Of a DNA stretch of 64,000 bases, positions 17,803 through 29,703 are shown piece by piece. Origin of the DNA: an uncultured Bacteroidaceae bacterium. GTDB taxonomy: Bacteria; Bacteroidota; Bacteroidia; Bacteroidales; Bacteroidaceae. The stretch lies in assembly GCA_905235565.1 (NCBI GenBank), contig CAJOLR010000001.1, positions 1 to 64,000 of the forward strand. Direction: 5' to 3'. The notes beneath the pieces were generated by a model. The model saw only the letters and a program-made list of their open reading frames with translations, was not told where the DNA came from and ran no database searches. The position numbers and the translations under genes were made by a program. The first letter of the stretch is position 1. Each line of letters begins with the position of its first letter.

Positions 17803-17810
17803 TAATTTTG
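17803..17810 (+). promoter_or_regulatory. -7 promoter box for dgt
   Basis: TAATTTTG matches TAnnTTTG exactly and ends 19 bp before the dgt ATG. It is back to back with the dut box, 35 bp away. Confidence 0.5.
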
Positions 17811-17829
17811 AAACAAAAGAAACTAACAG

Positions 17830-19167
17830 ATGGATTGGGAAAGACTCATTTCAGCCAAGCGTTTAGGGATGGAAGGCATAGAAACCGCTCACAAGGATGA
17901 CCGTTCGGCATTCCTGAGGGATTATGACCGGCTCATATTCTCCGCACCTTTCCGCCGGTTGCAGAACAAGACCCAGGTGTTTCCCCTGCCCGGCAGCGTA
18001 TTTGTACACAACCGTTTGACCCATAGCCTGGAGGTTGCATGCGTTGGCCGCTCATTAGGCAATAATGTAGCCCGCGGCATCTTACTTGAACATCCTGAAC
18101 TGGCCTCCTCAAACATATCTGAGATAGGCAATATAGTATCTGCCGCCTGCCTTGCCCATGACATGGGCAATCCACCGTTCGGACACTCTGGCGAAAAGGC
18201 AATTTCGGCCTATTTCACCGAAGGAAAGGGGCAATCCCTGAAACAACAGTTTTCTGACAGGCCTGGTCAGTGGACAGACATAATAAACTTTGAAGGAAAT
18301 GCCAATGCGTTCCGACTCCTGGCTCATCAGTTTATCGGCAGGCGTAAGGGAGGCTTTGCCATGACCTATTCAACCCTGGCGTCGATAGTAAAATATCCCT
18401 ATGCTTCGATACTGGCAAACGGCAGGCACAAATTCGGATTCTTTGACAGCGAAGCTCCCATTTATGCCAAAATTGCCGATGAATTGGGCATATTACGTAT
18501 TTCAGGACCGGATGAACCTCTCAAATATGTGCGTTATCCGCTGGTATGGCTGGTTGAAGCAGCCGATGACATATGCTACCTTCTGATGGACCTTGAGGAT
18601 GCTCACAAGCTCAAGCTCCTCTCTACAGACAATACCGTCAGTCTGATGATGGATTTTCTTGAGCCCACAGAACAGGACCATGCCAGAAGCATAATCGGAA
18701 TGGTGACCGATGTCAACGAGCAGGTCTCTTATCTCAGGTCAAAGCTGGTAGGCATTCTGGTTGAAGAGTGCACACAGGTCTTCCTGGAGAATGAGAAGGC
18801 AATCCTGGATGGTACATTCAACGGCTCATTGATTAAACACATCAGCCCTACTCCCAGAGAAGCTTACAGCCGCCTGGCCGATCTCTCCATCCGGAAAATA
18901 TACCGGTCGAGGGATGTGCTTGAGGTGGAGCTGGCCGGTTTCCGCATCATAAGCACTCTTTTGGACCTGATGGTTGAAGCCGTACTGAATCCCGAACGTG
19001 AGTACTCCAAGCTGTTGATCGGCCGCGTCTCAAGCCAATATGACATCAATGCCACTGATATTTACAACCGTATCCAAGCGGTTCTGGACTACATAAGCGG
19101 CATGACCGATGTCTATGCATTGGACATATACCGGAAGATCAACGGGAACAGCCTGCCAGCTGTATAA
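17830..19167 (+). CDS. dgt: Deoxyguanosinetriphosphate triphosphohydrolase (dGTPase-like HD protein)
   Basis: A 445-residue HD-domain dNTP triphosphohydrolase that converts dGTP (and possibly other dNTPs) to the nucleoside plus triphosphate. NRLTHSLEVACVGRSLG supplies the first His (near residue 63), and CLAHDMGNPPFGHSG the HD pair (near 105-120). RLQNKTQVFP near residue 45 is typical of the family. It diverges from dut, pairing two nucleotide-pool enzymes around one 106-bp region. It ends at a bidirectional hairpin before rpoC. Confidence 0.9.
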   Translation: MDWERLISAKRLGMEGIETAHKDDRSAFLRDYDRLIFSAPFRRLQNKTQVFPLPGSVFVHNRLTHSLEVACVGRSLGNNVARGILLEHPELASSNISEIGNIVSAACLAHDMGNPPFGHSGEKAISAYFTEGKGQSLKQQFSDRPGQWTDIINFEGNANAFRLLAHQFIGRRKGGFAMTYSTLASIVKYPYASILANGRHKFGFFDSEAPIYAKIADELGILRISGPDEPLKYVRYPLVWLVEAADDICYLLMDLEDAHKLKLLSTDNTVSLMMDFLEPTEQDHARSIIGMVTDVNEQVSYLRSKLVGILVEECTQVFLENEKAILDGTFNGSLIKHISPTPREAYSRLADLSIRKIYRSRDVLEVELAGFRIISTLLDLMVEAVLNPEREYSKLLIGRVSSQYDINATDIYNRIQAVLDYISGMTDVYALDIYRKINGNSLPAV

Positions 19168-19170
19168 GAC

Positions 19171-19206
19171 AGAACGGGGTGACGCTCAAGACACCACCCC
19201 GTTCTT
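19171..19206. terminator. Bidirectional hairpin terminator between dgt and rpoC
   Basis: An 11-bp perfect stem, AGAACGGGGTG paired with CACCCCGTTCT, with a 13-base loop sits between the convergent ends of dgt and rpoC. There is no long T run on either side, so it may act with other factors or simply protect 3' ends. Confidence 0.6.
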
Positions 19207-19220
19207 ACTATCAAGTATAA

Positions 19221-22200
19221 TCAATCTTCTTTAGCAGGGAGATTCATATCAAGGAAATTGTTGCGTGATGCCTGAAGGCGCTCGTACTCCTCCTTGTCAC
19301 CCACAATAATCTTCTCGAACTCACGCAGACCTGTTCCGGCAGGAATCAGGTGACCGCAGATAACGTTCTCCTTCATACCCAGCAGACTGTCGCTCTTACC
19401 GTTGATGGCAGCCTCATTCAGAACCTTTGTGGTCTCCTGGAATGATGCGGCAGACATGAAGCTCTGGGTGGCCAAAGCAGCACGTGTAATACCCTGCAGG
19501 ATCTGAGTAGAAGTAGCAGGACGTGCCTCCTGTGCCTGAACAAGCTTGAGGTCCTTACGCTTGAGCATTGAGTTCTCGTCGCGCAGCTTGCGTGCTGTTA
19601 CCATCTGACCTGCAAACAGATTCTCACTGTCACCCGGATCAGTTACCACGAACTTACCCCAGATGCGGTCATTCTCCTCCATGAACTCCAGCTTGTCTAC
19701 AACCTGCTGTGCCAGGAAACGGGTATCGCCCGGCTCGTCAATCTCAACCTTACGCATCATCTGACGAACAATAATCTCAAAGTGTTTGTCATTGATCTTA
19801 ACACCCTGCAGACGATATACATCCTGAACCTCGTTCACAATATACTCCTGAACGGCAGTGGGACCCTTAATGGCAAGAATATCACTCGGAGTGATGGCAC
19901 CGTCGGACAGAGGAGTTCCGGCGCGTACATAGTCGCCCTCCTGAACCAGGATCTGCTTGGAGAGGGCTACCAGATACTTGCGCTCATCATCTGTACGTGA
20001 CACCACCGAGATCTCACGGTTACCACGCTTGATCTTACCCATGTGAACTGTACCGTCTATTTCAGATACTACAGCGGGATTGGACGGGTTACGTGCCTCG
20101 AACAGCTCTGTGACACGGGGCAGACCACCAGTGATATCACCAGCCTTACCCTGAACGCGCGGAATCTTGACAAGGATATCACCGGCTGCAAGTTCCTGAC
20201 CATCCTTTATGACCACGTGACCGCCTACCGGCAGGTTGTAAGAACGGAGCACCTCTCCCTTAGGTCCGATGATATCGGCCGACGGAATCTTGGTCCTGTC
20301 CTTGGTCTCTGTGATAATGATCTCCTCAAGGCCGGTAGCCTCATCGGATTCAATCTTATATGTTACGTTAGCGATAACGTCCGTAAGCTTAACCTTACCG
20401 GCAACCTCAGTGATGATAAGAGCGTTGAACGGATCCCATGTAGCTATCATATCACCCTTCTTTACAGTTGCACCGCTCTTGACAAAGAGTTTTGAACCGT
20501 AAGGCAGGTTGTGTGTAGAAAGGGCAATACCCGTGTTCTCATCAATGAACTTGGCTTCGCCCAGACGTCCTACTACGATCTGTACCTTGCTGCCGTCATC
20601 ATTCAAAGCATCTACTGTACGAAGCTCCTCAAACTCGATGCGGCAGTCATACTTGGCTGTCAGGCTTGAATTGGCTGCAATGTTAGATGCAGTACCACCG
20701 GCGTGGAATGTACGCAGTGTAAGCTGTGTACCAGGCTCACCGATTGACTGGGCTGCAATAACGCCCACAGCCTCACCCTTCTCAACCAGACGGCCTGTAG
20801 CCAGGTTACGTCCGTAGCACTTGGCGCAGACACCGCGCTTGCTCTCACAGGTGAGTACTGAACGTATCTCAACACTCTCAATAGGTGACTCATCTATCTT
20901 TTTGGCAATATCCTCTGTTATAATCTCACCGTCGGCAACCAGAAGCTCACCGGTAGTAGGATGAATAACATCATGTACAGATACACGACCCAGAATACGC
21001 TCATATAGAGAAGCAACTACCTCCTCATTCTCCTTAAGGGCGGTGCATACAAGGCCACGCAGAGTACCGCAGTCCTCCTCGGTGATGATCACATCATGTG
21101 ATACGTCAACAAGACGACGTGTCAGATAACCGGCATCGGCTGTCTTAAGAGCGGTATCGGCCAGACCCTTACGGGCACCGTGAGTAGAGATGAAGTACTC
21201 CAGCACTGACAGACCCTCCTTGAAGTTTGAAAGGATCGGGTTCTCAATGATCTGTGCACCCTCGGCACCGGCTTTCTGAGGCTTGGCCATCAGACCACGC
21301 ATACCGGAAAGCTGACGTATCTGCTCCTTGGATCCACGGGCACCGGAATCAAGCATCATGTATACTGAGTTGAATCCCTGGTCATCGTTGGAGATGGTCT
21401 TCATCAGAACCTTTGACAGGTCCTCATTGACGTGTGTCCATACATCGATAACCTTGTTGTAACGCTCGTTATCGGTGATAAGACCCATGTTATACTCGGC
21501 CATGATACCCTCGACCTCCTCATTACCCTTGGCAACAAGTTCCTGCTTCTCCTTAGGAATGATGATATCGTTCAGGTTGAATGACAGACCACCCTGAAAA
21601 GCCATCTTGTATCCCAGGTTCTTGATTCCGTCCAGGAACTCGCAGGCGCGGGCTACACCAACCTTCTTGATTACGTCCGATATCAGGTCACGCAGAGTCT
21701 TCTTTGATATGATGTAGTTGATGTAACCAACCTCATCGGGTATCAACTCATTGACGATTACACGACCTACTGACGTCTCTACGAGATGAGTGATAGGACT
21801 GCCCTGCTCGTCAACGTCATTTACCATAACCTTGACAACGGCATGGATATCAACCTTACCCTCATTATAGGCAATCAGGGCCTCCTCAGGTCCGTAGAAT
21901 GTCAGACCCTCACCCTTAACCTTCTCTATATAGTTGCCATCGGAATCCTTGACTGAACGGCGCAGTTTGGTGATGTAGTACAGACCAAGTACCATATCCT
22001 GTGCTGGCACTGTGATAGGAGCGCCGTTGGCAGGATTCAGGATATTATGAGACTGCAGCATAAGCATCTGTGCCTCCAGGATAGCCTCGTTGCTGAGCGG
22101 GAGGTGTACAGCCATCTGGTCACCGTCAAAGTCGGCGTTGAAAGCTGTACATGCCAGCGGGTGCAGCTGAATGGCCTTACCCTCAATCATCTTTGGCTGG

Positions 22201-23564
22201 AATGCCTGGATACCCAGACGGTGAAGTGTAGGAGCACGGTTCAAAAGAACGGGGTGACCCTTCATTACATATTCCAGGATGTCCCAAACGATAGGATCCT
22301 TGCGGTCAACAATCTTCTTGGCAGACTTTACGGTCTTAACTATACCGCGCTCAATGAGCTTACGGATGATGAAAGGCTTGTATAGCTCGGCAGCCATCAG
22401 TTTAGGTATACCGCACTCACCCATCTTAAGCTCAGGACCTACAACGATAACCGAACGGGCTGAATAGTCGACACGCTTACCCAGAAGGTTCTGACGGAAA
22501 CGACCCTGCTTACCCTTGAGTGAGTCAGAGAGTGACTTGAGCGGACGGTTGGCCTCGCTCTTTACGGCGCTGGCCTTGCGGCTGTTGTCGAACAGACTGT
22601 CGACAGCCTCCTGGAGCATACGTTTCTCGTTACGCAGGATAACCTCAGGAGCCTTTATCTCTATAAGTCTCTTAAGACGGTTGTTACGGATTATGACCCT
22701 ACGATACAGCTCGTTCAGATCGGATGTGGCAAAACGGCCGCCATCCAGAGGAACCAGAGGACGCAATTCAGGAGGAGTAACCGGAACAACCTTGAGGATC
22801 ATCCACTCGGGGCGGTTGATCTCACGTGAAGAACGGAATGACTCCACAATCTGAAGGCGCTTCAGGGCCTCAGTCTTGCGCTGCATTGTGGTCTTCTCAT
22901 CATTGGCCTTCTCACGGAGCTGATATGAGAGCTTGTCCAGATCCAGCTTGCACAGCAGGTCATAGATAGCCTCGGCTCCCATCTTGGCTACAAACTTATC
23001 GGGATCATTGTCATCCAGCATCTGATTCTCCTTAGGCAGCTTGTCAAGGATATCCAGATACTCATCCTCTGTCAGCAGGATAGGATCCTCGGGCTTGCGG
23101 GTGTCACCAATGGGATCTTCCCAAACGCCCTTGTTGATAACGATATAGCGCTCGTAGTAAATGATTGAATCAAGCAGCTTGGTAGGTATACCCAGAAGAT
23201 AACCGATCTTGTTAGGAAGGGAACGGAAATACCAGATATGAGCCACAGGAACAACCAGCTGGATGTGTCCCATACGCTCACGGCGTACTTTCTTCTCCGT
23301 AACTTCGACACCGCAACGCTCGCACACGATACCTTTGTAACGGATTCTCTTGTACTTTCCGCAATGGCACTCATAATCCTTTACAGGACCGAATATGCGC
23401 TCGCAGAACAGACCGTCACGCTCAGGCTTGTAAGTGCGGTAGTTGATGGTCTCAGGCTTTAGAACCTCACCGCTGGAGTTTGTCAGAATCTCCTCGGGCG
23501 AAGCAAGACTGATGGTTATCTTTGAGAAATTGTTCTTGATCTTTGTATCTTTTTTGAAAGGCAT
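19221..23564 (-). CDS. rpoC: RNA polymerase beta' subunit
   Basis: The 1447-residue beta' subunit. The N-terminal zinc region reads [20 protein letters not shown] (about residues 67-86). The catalytic Mg motif NADFDGDQ is near residue 475. A second zinc site shows [13 protein letters not shown]. Length and order fit Bacteroidota RpoC. It is the last gene of the tuf-secE-nusG-rplKAJL-rpoBC block and follows rpoB by 23 bp. It ends at a hairpin shared with dgt. Confidence 0.98.
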   Translation of the reverse strand: MPFKKDTKIKNNFSKITISLASPEEILTNSSGEVLKPETINYRTYKPERDGLFCERIFGPVKDYECHCGKYKRIRYKGIVCERCGVEVTEKKVRRERMGHIQLVVPVAHIWYFRSLPNKIGYLLGIPTKLLDSIIYYERYIVINKGVWEDPIGDTRKPEDPILLTEDEYLDILDKLPKENQMLDDNDPDKFVAKMGAEAIYDLLCKLDLDKLSYQLREKANDEKTTMQRKTEALKRLQIVESFRSSREINRPEWMILKVVPVTPPELRPLVPLDGGRFATSDLNELYRRVIIRNNRLKRLIEIKAPEVILRNEKRMLQEAVDSLFDNSRKASAVKSEANRPLKSLSDSLKGKQGRFRQNLLGKRVDYSARSVIVVGPELKMGECGIPKLMAAELYKPFIIRKLIERGIVKTVKSAKKIVDRKDPIVWDILEYVMKGHPVLLNRAPTLHRLGIQAFQPKMIEGKAIQLHPLACTAFNADFDGDQMAVHLPLSNEAILEAQMLMLQSHNILNPANGAPITVPAQDMVLGLYYITKLRRSVKDSDGNYIEKVKGEGLTFYGPEEALIAYNEGKVDIHAVVKVMVNDVDEQGSPITHLVETSVGRVIVNELIPDEVGYINYIISKKTLRDLISDVIKKVGVARACEFLDGIKNLGYKMAFQGGLSFNLNDIIIPKEKQELVAKGNEEVEGIMAEYNMGLITDNERYNKVIDVWTHVNEDLSKVLMKTISNDDQGFNSVYMMLDSGARGSKEQIRQLSGMRGLMAKPQKAGAEGAQIIENPILSNFKEGLSVLEYFISTHGARKGLADTALKTADAGYLTRRLVDVSHDVIITEEDCGTLRGLVCTALKENEEVVASLYERILGRVSVHDVIHPTTGELLVADGEIITEDIAKKIDESPIESVEIRSVLTCESKRGVCAKCYGRNLATGRLVEKGEAVGVIAAQSIGEPGTQLTLRTFHAGGTASNIAANSSLTAKYDCRIEFEELRTVDALNDDGSKVQIVVGRLGEAKFIDENTGIALSTHNLPYGSKLFVKSGATVKKGDMIATWDPFNALIITEVAGKVKLTDVIANVTYKIESDEATGLEEIIITETKDRTKIPSADIIGPKGEVLRSYNLPVGGHVVIKDGQELAAGDILVKIPRVQGKAGDITGGLPRVTELFEARNPSNPAVVSEIDGTVHMGKIKRGNREISVVSRTDDERKYLVALSKQILVQEGDYVRAGTPLSDGAITPSDILAIKGPTAVQEYIVNEVQDVYRLQGVKINDKHFEIIVRQMMRKVEIDEPGDTRFLAQQVVDKLEFMEENDRIWGKFVVTDPGDSENLFAGQMVTARKLRDENSMLKRKDLKLVQAQEARPATSTQILQGITRAALATQSFMSAASFQETTKVLNEAAINGKSDSLLGMKENVICGHLIPAGTGLREFEKIIVGDKEEYERLQASRNNFLDMNLPAKED

Positions 23565-23587
23565 AGCTTCTTACTTTTTAATGGTGA

Positions 23588-26500
23588 TTACTCAAGATTG
23601 ATGCTAAGACCCAGACCACGCAACTCATGCAAGAGCACGTTGAGTGATTCGGGGATGCCTGGGGTAGGCATCGGATCACCTTTCACAATAGCCTCATAAG
23701 CCTTTGAACGGCCGGTCACATCATCAGACTTGATAGTCAGGATCTCCTGCAGCACATGGCTGGCACCGAATGCCTCAAGAGCCCAAACCTCCATCTCACC
23801 GAAACGCTGACCACCGAACTGGGCCTTACCGCCAAGCGGCTGCTGAGTGATAAGAGAGTACGGTCCGATAGAACGGGCATGCATCTTGTCCTCGACCATA
23901 TGACCCAGCTTAAGCATATAGGTAACACCTACTGTTGCGCACTGGTCAAACGGCTCGCCTGTACCTCCGTCATAAAGCTGTGTCTTACCGTAGCGCGGCA
24001 GACCAGCCTTGTCAGTCCACTCATTCAGGTCATCAATGGTAGCACCATCAAAGATAGGTGTAGCGAACTTGACACCAAGTTCACGTCCTGCATGACCAAG
24101 TACTGTCTCGAATATCTGACCGATGTTCATACGTGAAGGCACGCCCAGCGGGTTCAGGACGATATCAACGGGAGTACCATCGGCCAGGAACGGCATATCC
24201 TCCTGCTTAACCACGCGTGACACGATACCCTTGTTACCGTGACGACCGGCCATCTTGTCACCTACACCGATCTTACGCTTCTTGGCAACGTAAACCTTGG
24301 CCATCTGGATGATACCTGAAGGCAGTTCATCACCGATGGTAAGTGCAAATTTCTTACGCTTGTTCTCGGCGTCATACTCCTTGTACTTACGCAGGAAGTT
24401 TACGATCAGCTTTGATATCAGCTCATTGGAATGCTCATCGGATGTCCAGCTGTCAGACTGGACTGATGAATAGTCAATGGCCTCAAGTATCTGCTTGCTG
24501 AAACGCTGTCCCTTTGGAACAACCTCAGTGCCAAGCAGGTCAAATATGCCCTGTGATGTCTTGTTGGTGGTAAGAGTCATGAGTTTCTTGACAAGAATGC
24601 CCTTAAGCTCATTCACCTTATCCTCAAACTCTACGTCAATCATCGGCAGACGGGCCTTGTCGGCCTGACGGGAACTGCGGGTCTTGATGGCGCGTGCAAA
24701 TAGCTTCTTGTCTATTACAACACCCTTAAGTGAAGGTGAAGCCTTGAGTGAAGCATCCTTAACGTCACCAGCCTTGTCACCGAAAATGGCGCGCAGCAGT
24801 TTCTCTTCAGGTGAAGGATCGGACTCTCCCTTAGGAGTGATCTTACCGATCAGGATATCACCCGGCTGGATGTAAGCACCGATACGTACTATACCGTTCT
24901 CATCCAGGTCCTTGGTGGCATCATCACTGACGTTAGGTATATCATTGGTGAGTTCCTCCATGCCGCGTTTGGTCTCGCGGACTTCAAGGATGAACTCCTC
25001 GACATGTACAGAAGTAAGGATATCCTCGCGGACCACGCGCTCGTTCAGAACGATGGCATCCTCATAATTGTAACCCTTCCAAGGCATGTAAGCCACCAGC
25101 AGGTTCTTACCAAGTGCCAACTCACCGTTCTGGGTTGAGTAACCCTCGGTAAGGATGTCACCGGCCTTTACGCGCTGACCAACCTCGCAGATAGGACGCA
25201 GGTCAATGGTCATGTTCTGGTTGGTACGACGGAACTTAGGAAGCTTGTACTCCTTCTCGGCGGGTTCAAAGCTTACGAACTCCTCATCCTCGGTACGGTC
25301 ATACAATATCCGGATAACCGAAGCATCCACGTAGGTAACCACTCCTTCTCCCTCGGCGGTTATCTGAGTACGCGAATCCTCGGCAAGCTGTTTCTCAATA
25401 CCGGTTCCTACAATAGGAGCCTCGGTACGCATCAGAGGAACTGCCTGACGCATCATGTTAGATCCCATCAGGGCACGGTTGGCGTCATCGTGCTCCAGGA
25501 ACGGAATCAGAGCGGCAGCGATTGAAGCAATCTGCTGTGGCGATACGTCCATAAGCTCTACCTCATCTGGCGGAACAACCGGGAAGTCAGCATCGCGACG
25601 GGCCTTGACGCGGTTACGGATGAACTTGCCGTTCTCATCGTAAGGAGCATTACCCTGACCGATGATTACACCCTCCTCTTCTTCGGCTGTGAGATACTTG
25701 ACCTCATCGTTGTTAAGGTTCACATGGCAATCCTTGACCTTACGGTAAGGAGTCTCGATGAAGCCCAGGTCATTGATCTTTGCGTAGATGCAAAGAGAAG
25801 AGATAAGACCGATGTTTGGTCCTTCAGGAGTCTCGATCGGGCAGAGACGGCCATAATGTGTATAGTGTACGTCACGGACCTCGAATCCGGCACGCTCACG
25901 AGACAGACCGCCAGGTCCCAGAGCGGACATACGGCGCTTGTGAGTGATCTCGGCCAGAGGATTGGTCTGGTCCATGAACTGTGACAGTGCGTTGGTTCCA
26001 AAGAACGAGTTGATCACAGCCGATACTGTCTTGGCGTTGATGAGGTCGGTCGGAGTGAAGACCTCATTATCACGTACGTTCATGCGCTCGCGTATAGTGC
26101 GGGCCATACGGGCCAGACCTACAGCAAACTGATTGGACAGCTGCTCGCCGACGGTACGTACACGACGGTTAGACAGGTGGTCGATATCATCAACCACTGC
26201 GTGTGAGTTTACAAGTTCAATAAGATACTTGATGATCTCAATGATATCCTCCTTGGTAAGTACACCGATGCTCATGTCGGTGGTAAGACCAAGCTTGCGG
26301 TTAACGCGATAGCGTCCAACCTCACCCAGGTCATAGCGCTTCTCTGAGAAGAAAAGGTTGTTTATGACCTCACGTGCGCTTGAGTCATCAGCGGGATCGG
26401 CATTACGCAGCTGACGGTAGATATAGAGAACAGCCTCCTTCTCCGAGTTGCATGGATCCTTCTGCAGGGTGTTGAATATGATAGAATAGTCTGACTGACC

Positions 26501-27400
26501 CTCGGTCTCCTTATGCAGGAGGATAGTCTCCAGACCTGACTCCAGAATATCGTTGATGTTATCCTCGTTCAGTTCGGCCTCACGGTCAACCACCACTTCG
26601 TGACGGTCAATTGAAACAACCTCGCCGGTATCTGAATCCACAAAGTCCTCAATGCGTGTCCTAAGGACTCTTGCGGCAAGTTTGCGTCCTATGCACTTCT
26701 TCAGATTGGTCTTGTTGACCTTTACCTCCTCGGCCAGGTCAAATATATCCACTATGTCCTTATCGGTCTCAAATCCGATGGCACGGAGCAATGTTGTGAC
26801 AGGGAGTTTCTTCTTACGGTCGATGTAGGCGTACATCACGTTGTTGATGTCGGTAGCAAACTCGATCCATGAACCTTTGAACGGGATGATACGGGCCGAA
26901 TAGAGCTGTGTTCCGTTAGAGTGGACACTCTGTCCGAAGAACACGCCGGGTGAACGGTGCAGCTGTGAAACCACAACACGCTCGGCGCCGTTGATAACGA
27001 ATGTACCCTGTGCGGTCATGTACGGAATCGGGCCAAGGAAAACATCCTGTATCACTGTATCAAAATCCTCGTGATCGGGATCGGTGCAATACAGTTTCAG
27101 CTTGGCCTTCAAAGGTACGCTATAGGTCAGGCCATGCTCCAGACACTCTTCGATAGTGTAGCGGGGCGGGTCGATGTAATAGTCCAGAAATTCCAGAACG
27201 AAATTGTTCCTGGTGTCTGCTATGGGGAAGTTCTCTGAGAATACTTTGTAGAGTCCTTCGTTCTTGCGCTTTTCAGGTGGTGTGTCCAACTGAAGGAAAT
27301 CCTTGAATGATTTGAGCTGAACCTCAAGGAAATCAGGACACGGCATCGGATTCCTTACGGAAGCGAAATTAATTCTCTGATTATCTGTGTTTGAAGACAT
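23588..27400 (-). CDS. rpoB: RNA polymerase beta subunit
   Basis: The 1270-residue beta subunit. Landmarks are the rifampicin region ([20 protein letters not shown], then [20 protein letters not shown]), the conserved [24 protein letters not shown], and the C-terminal [20 protein letters not shown]. The rifampicin cluster has the wild-type-like residues (no common resistance change is obvious by eye). It starts 130 bp after rplL, and a large terminator-like hairpin lies in that gap. Confidence 0.98.
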   Translation of the reverse strand: MSSNTDNQRINFASVRNPMPCPDFLEVQLKSFKDFLQLDTPPEKRKNEGLYKVFSENFPIADTRNNFVLEFLDYYIDPPRYTIEECLEHGLTYSVPLKAKLKLYCTDPDHEDFDTVIQDVFLGPIPYMTAQGTFVINGAERVVVSQLHRSPGVFFGQSVHSNGTQLYSARIIPFKGSWIEFATDINNVMYAYIDRKKKLPVTTLLRAIGFETDKDIVDIFDLAEEVKVNKTNLKKCIGRKLAARVLRTRIEDFVDSDTGEVVSIDRHEVVVDREAELNEDNINDILESGLETILLHKETEGQSDYSIIFNTLQKDPCNSEKEAVLYIYRQLRNADPADDSSAREVINNLFFSEKRYDLGEVGRYRVNRKLGLTTDMSIGVLTKEDIIEIIKYLIELVNSHAVVDDIDHLSNRRVRTVGEQLSNQFAVGLARMARTIRERMNVRDNEVFTPTDLINAKTVSAVINSFFGTNALSQFMDQTNPLAEITHKRRMSALGPGGLSRERAGFEVRDVHYTHYGRLCPIETPEGPNIGLISSLCIYAKINDLGFIETPYRKVKDCHVNLNNDEVKYLTAEEEEGVIIGQGNAPYDENGKFIRNRVKARRDADFPVVPPDEVELMDVSPQQIASIAAALIPFLEHDDANRALMGSNMMRQAVPLMRTEAPIVGTGIEKQLAEDSRTQITAEGEGVVTYVDASVIRILYDRTEDEEFVSFEPAEKEYKLPKFRRTNQNMTIDLRPICEVGQRVKAGDILTEGYSTQNGELALGKNLLVAYMPWKGYNYEDAIVLNERVVREDILTSVHVEEFILEVRETKRGMEELTNDIPNVSDDATKDLDENGIVRIGAYIQPGDILIGKITPKGESDPSPEEKLLRAIFGDKAGDVKDASLKASPSLKGVVIDKKLFARAIKTRSSRQADKARLPMIDVEFEDKVNELKGILVKKLMTLTTNKTSQGIFDLLGTEVVPKGQRFSKQILEAIDYSSVQSDSWTSDEHSNELISKLIVNFLRKYKEYDAENKRKKFALTIGDELPSGIIQMAKVYVAKKRKIGVGDKMAGRHGNKGIVSRVVKQEDMPFLADGTPVDIVLNPLGVPSRMNIGQIFETVLGHAGRELGVKFATPIFDGATIDDLNEWTDKAGLPRYGKTQLYDGGTGEPFDQCATVGVTYMLKLGHMVEDKMHARSIGPYSLITQQPLGGKAQFGGQRFGEMEVWALEAFGASHVLQEILTIKSDDVTGRSKAYEAIVKGDPMPTPGIPESLNVLLHELRGLGLSINLE

Positions 27401-27440
27401 ATAGGGGAGGTTAATAGGGAACTTGATTCTTTAACGCACA

Positions 27441-27496
27441 AAAAGGTTAAGCACCCTAGACAGTCCCAGATGGACTGCCGTCGGGGTTACTTAACC
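27441..27496 (-). terminator. Terminator/attenuator-like hairpin between rplL and rpoB
   Basis: On the transcript strand GGTTAAG (27496-27490) pairs with CTTAACC (27451-27445). Inside it CCC/GGG and an 8-bp GGCAGTCC/GGACTGTC helix (one G-U) continue the stem. The 3' arm is followed directly by TTTTTG. This is the layout of an intrinsic terminator placed inside the ribosomal protein-RNA polymerase operon, where partial read-through would lower rpoBC relative to rplJL. A smaller ACCTGC/GCAGGT hairpin precedes it at 27502-27519. Confidence 0.7.
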
Positions 27497-27530
27497 GTTT
27501 TACCTGCATTTAGGCAGGTCTCCAAAGAAG

Positions 27531-27908
27531 TTACTTAAGTTCTACTTCTGCGCCAGCCTCTTCCAGAGTCTTCTTCATTGACTCGGCTTCGTTCTTGGCG
27601 AGACCTTCCTTAACTACACTGGGAGCAGCGTCAACAAGATCCTTAGCCTCCTTCAGACCAAGACCGCAAGCCTCCTTGACTGCCTTAACGACAGCAAGCT
27701 TGTTTGCGCCAAAGCCCTTCAGTACTACGTCGAATGAAGACTTCTCCTCTGCAGCCTCAGCAGCGGCAGCAGGACCAGCAGCAGCTACAGCTACAGCTGC
27801 GGCAGCGGGTTCAATTCCATATTCATCCTTCAGGATGGTTGCGAGTTCGTTGACCTCCTTAACGGTAAGGTTAACCAGTTCTTCTGCTAATGCTTTCAAA
27901 TCAGCCAT
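27531..27908 (-). CDS. rplL: 50S ribosomal protein L7/L12
   Basis: A 125-residue stalk protein that recruits translation factors. The N-terminal dimerisation helix ([20 protein letters not shown]) and Ala-rich hinge precede the C-terminal factor-binding domain ([32 protein letters not shown]). It follows rplJ by 42 bp. The 130-bp gap after it holds a terminator-like hairpin before rpoB. Confidence 0.97.
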   Translation of the reverse strand: MADLKALAEELVNLTVKEVNELATILKDEYGIEPAAAAVAVAAAGPAAAAEAAEEKSSFDVVLKGFGANKLAVVKAVKEACGLGLKEAKDLVDAAPSVVKEGLAKNEAESMKKTLEEAGAEVELK

Positions 27909-27950
27909 TGTTGTATAATTTTAATAGGTTTGTTACTTTGTTTTGAATAA

Positions 27951-28475
27951 TTAGTTCTCTCTTTCTCCAAGGGTCTTGAGGACTCCGTGGATGGTGTTTG
28001 CACCAGACTGCAGAGCAGAAATGACGTTCTTGGCCGGTGACTGCAGGAGTGCAATGACATCGGCGATGAGCTCCTTCTTGCTCTTGATATTGACCAGAGC
28101 CTCCAGCTGGTTTGCTCCAATATAGAAACTCTCCTCTGCGTAAGCAGCCTTAAGGCCCGGGATACCGGTTTTCTTATCAGAAACCTCCTTCAGCAGTTTG
28201 GCAGGAGCGTTGGCTGTGTTGGCCAGCATCAGAGCTGTAGTACCCTTGAGAGAGTCATACAGGGGTGAGTAATCAACATCCAGCTGTTCCAATGCCTTCT
28301 GAAGGAGAGTGTTCTTGACAACAACCATCTTAACCTCATTCTTGAAGCACTTTCTGCGAAGGTCGCTTGTAGCCGATGAATTGAGACCGGTTACGTCAAC
28401 CAGGTAGAGAGCGGAGTAGCTCTGAATGGTCTGCTTAAGAGACTCTATTACAAGTGCTTTATTTTCTTTCTTCAT
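27951..28475 (-). CDS. rplJ: 50S ribosomal protein L10
   Basis: A 174-residue stalk base protein that anchors L7/L12 dimers to 23S rRNA. It begins MKKENKALVIESLKQTIQS and keeps LRRKCFKNEVKMVVVKNTLL, the rRNA-binding region. The C-terminal helix region carries the L12 contacts. It follows rplA by 12 bp, so any L10 autoregulatory leader would have to lie inside rplA. Confidence 0.96.
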   Translation of the reverse strand: MKKENKALVIESLKQTIQSYSALYLVDVTGLNSSATSDLRRKCFKNEVKMVVVKNTLLQKALEQLDVDYSPLYDSLKGTTALMLANTANAPAKLLKEVSDKKTGIPGLKAAYAEESFYIGANQLEALVNIKSKKELIADVIALLQSPAKNVISALQSGANTIHGVLKTLGEREN

Positions 28476-28487
28476 GATTGTCAGTTA

Positions 28488-29183
28488 TTAATCGTCAAGT
28501 GACTTGGTATCGATCTTGATACCCTTGCTCATAGTACTTGAAAGATAAAGGCTCTTGATATAGGTACCCTTAGCTGCAGAAGGTTTCAGTTTGATGATAG
28601 TATCAATGAACTCCTTTGCGTTCTCTCTGATAGCATCGGCAGTGAAAGATACCTTGCCGATTGAAGTGTGGACAATACCGCTCTTGTCAACCTTGAAGTC
28701 AATCTTACCTTGTTTGACCTCCTTGACAGCCTTGGCAACGTCCATTGTTACTGTACCGCTCTTGGGGTTAGGCATGAGTCCACGGGGACCCAGTACACGG
28801 CCAAGAGGACCAAGCTTACCCATGAGGGCAGGCTGAGTGATGATGACGTCAACGTCAGTCCAACCACCCTTGATCTTCTCGATGTACTCCTCAAAACCTA
28901 CATAGTCAGCACCAGCCTCCTTTGCAGCTGCCTCCTGATCGGGAGTGCAGAGAGCAAGAACTCTGGTAACCTTACCTGTGCCGTTAGGAAGAGACACCAC
29001 GCCACGGACCATCTGGTTGGCCTTACGGGGATCAACACCAAGACGGACATCAATGTCTACTGATGCGTCAAACTTAGTGGTGGTGATATCCTTGACCAGC
29101 TGAGATGCCTCCTTGAGGGTATATGCCTTGCCGGCTTCTATCTTAGAAGCGACACTCTTTTGGTTTTTAGTCAGTTTACCCAT
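28488..29183 (-). CDS. rplA: 50S ribosomal protein L1
   Basis: A 231-residue L1-stalk protein that binds 23S rRNA near the E site and, in other bacteria, represses its own operon by binding mRNA. Motifs include [20 protein letters not shown] and [20 protein letters not shown]. It is 32 bp after rplK. A hairpin just upstream of rplK (29679-29703) is a candidate regulatory target. Confidence 0.97.
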   Translation of the reverse strand: MGKLTKNQKSVASKIEAGKAYTLKEASQLVKDITTTKFDASVDIDVRLGVDPRKANQMVRGVVSLPNGTGKVTRVLALCTPDQEAAAKEAGADYVGFEEYIEKIKGGWTDVDVIITQPALMGKLGPLGRVLGPRGLMPNPKSGTVTMDVAKAVKEVKQGKIDFKVDKSGIVHTSIGKVSFTADAIRENAKEFIDTIIKLKPSAAKGTYIKSLYLSSTMSKGIKIDTKSLDD

Positions 29184-29215
29184 TTCTTAAAACATTTTTA
29201 AGTGAATGCCAGGAT

Positions 29216-29641
29216 TTAGTCCTTGACTGTGATTCCCATGCTTCTTGCGGTACCGGCTACCATAGAGATAGCTGATTCCAGTGTGAAACAGTTCAGGTCG
29301 GGCATCTTGTCCTGAGCAATCGCTTCTACCTGAGCCTTGGTTACTGAAGCTACTTTCTTACGGTTAGGTTCGGGTGAACCGCCCTTAGCCCTTGAAGCCT
29401 CAAGCAACTGGATGGCTACAGGAGGAGTCTTGATGACAAAGTCAAATGATTTATCACTGTAATAAGTGATGATCACTGGCAGAGTCTTTCCTGATTTGTC
29501 CTGGGTTCTGGCGTTGAACTGCTTGCAAAACTCCATTATGTTCAAGCCCTTTGAACCGAGAGCCGGTCCTACGGGAGGTGATGGGTTTGCTGCGCCTCCT
29601 TTAATCTGCAATTTGATTAATCCAGCAACTTCTTTTGCCAT
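29216..29641 (-). CDS. rplK: 50S ribosomal protein L11
   Basis: A 141-residue protein of the GTPase-associated centre. The N-terminal domain keeps [20 protein letters not shown], and the C-terminal rRNA-binding domain keeps TVKDIAQ-like residues near GTARSMGI. It is 58 bp after nusG, and a hairpin occupies part of that gap. Confidence 0.97.
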   Translation of the reverse strand: MAKEVAGLIKLQIKGGAANPSPPVGPALGSKGLNIMEFCKQFNARTQDKSGKTLPVIITYYSDKSFDFVIKTPPVAIQLLEASRAKGGSPEPNRKKVASVTKAQVEAIAQDKMPDLNCFTLESAISMVAGTARSMGITVKD

Positions 29642-29678
29642 TTTCCAAAAAATTATATGTGAACACTATACGGAAAAG

Positions 29679-29703
29679 GTAAACCTGGTAACAGGCGGTT
29701 TAC
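29679..29703 (-). promoter_or_regulatory. Hairpin at the nusG-rplK junction
   Basis: GTAAACC and GGTTTAC form a 7-bp perfect stem around an 11-base loop, overlapping the nusG stop codon and followed on the transcript by CTTTTCC. It may be a weak attenuator or part of the L1 autoregulatory target expected in front of rplK-rplA. No comparison with the 23S L1 site was possible here. Confidence 0.4.
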
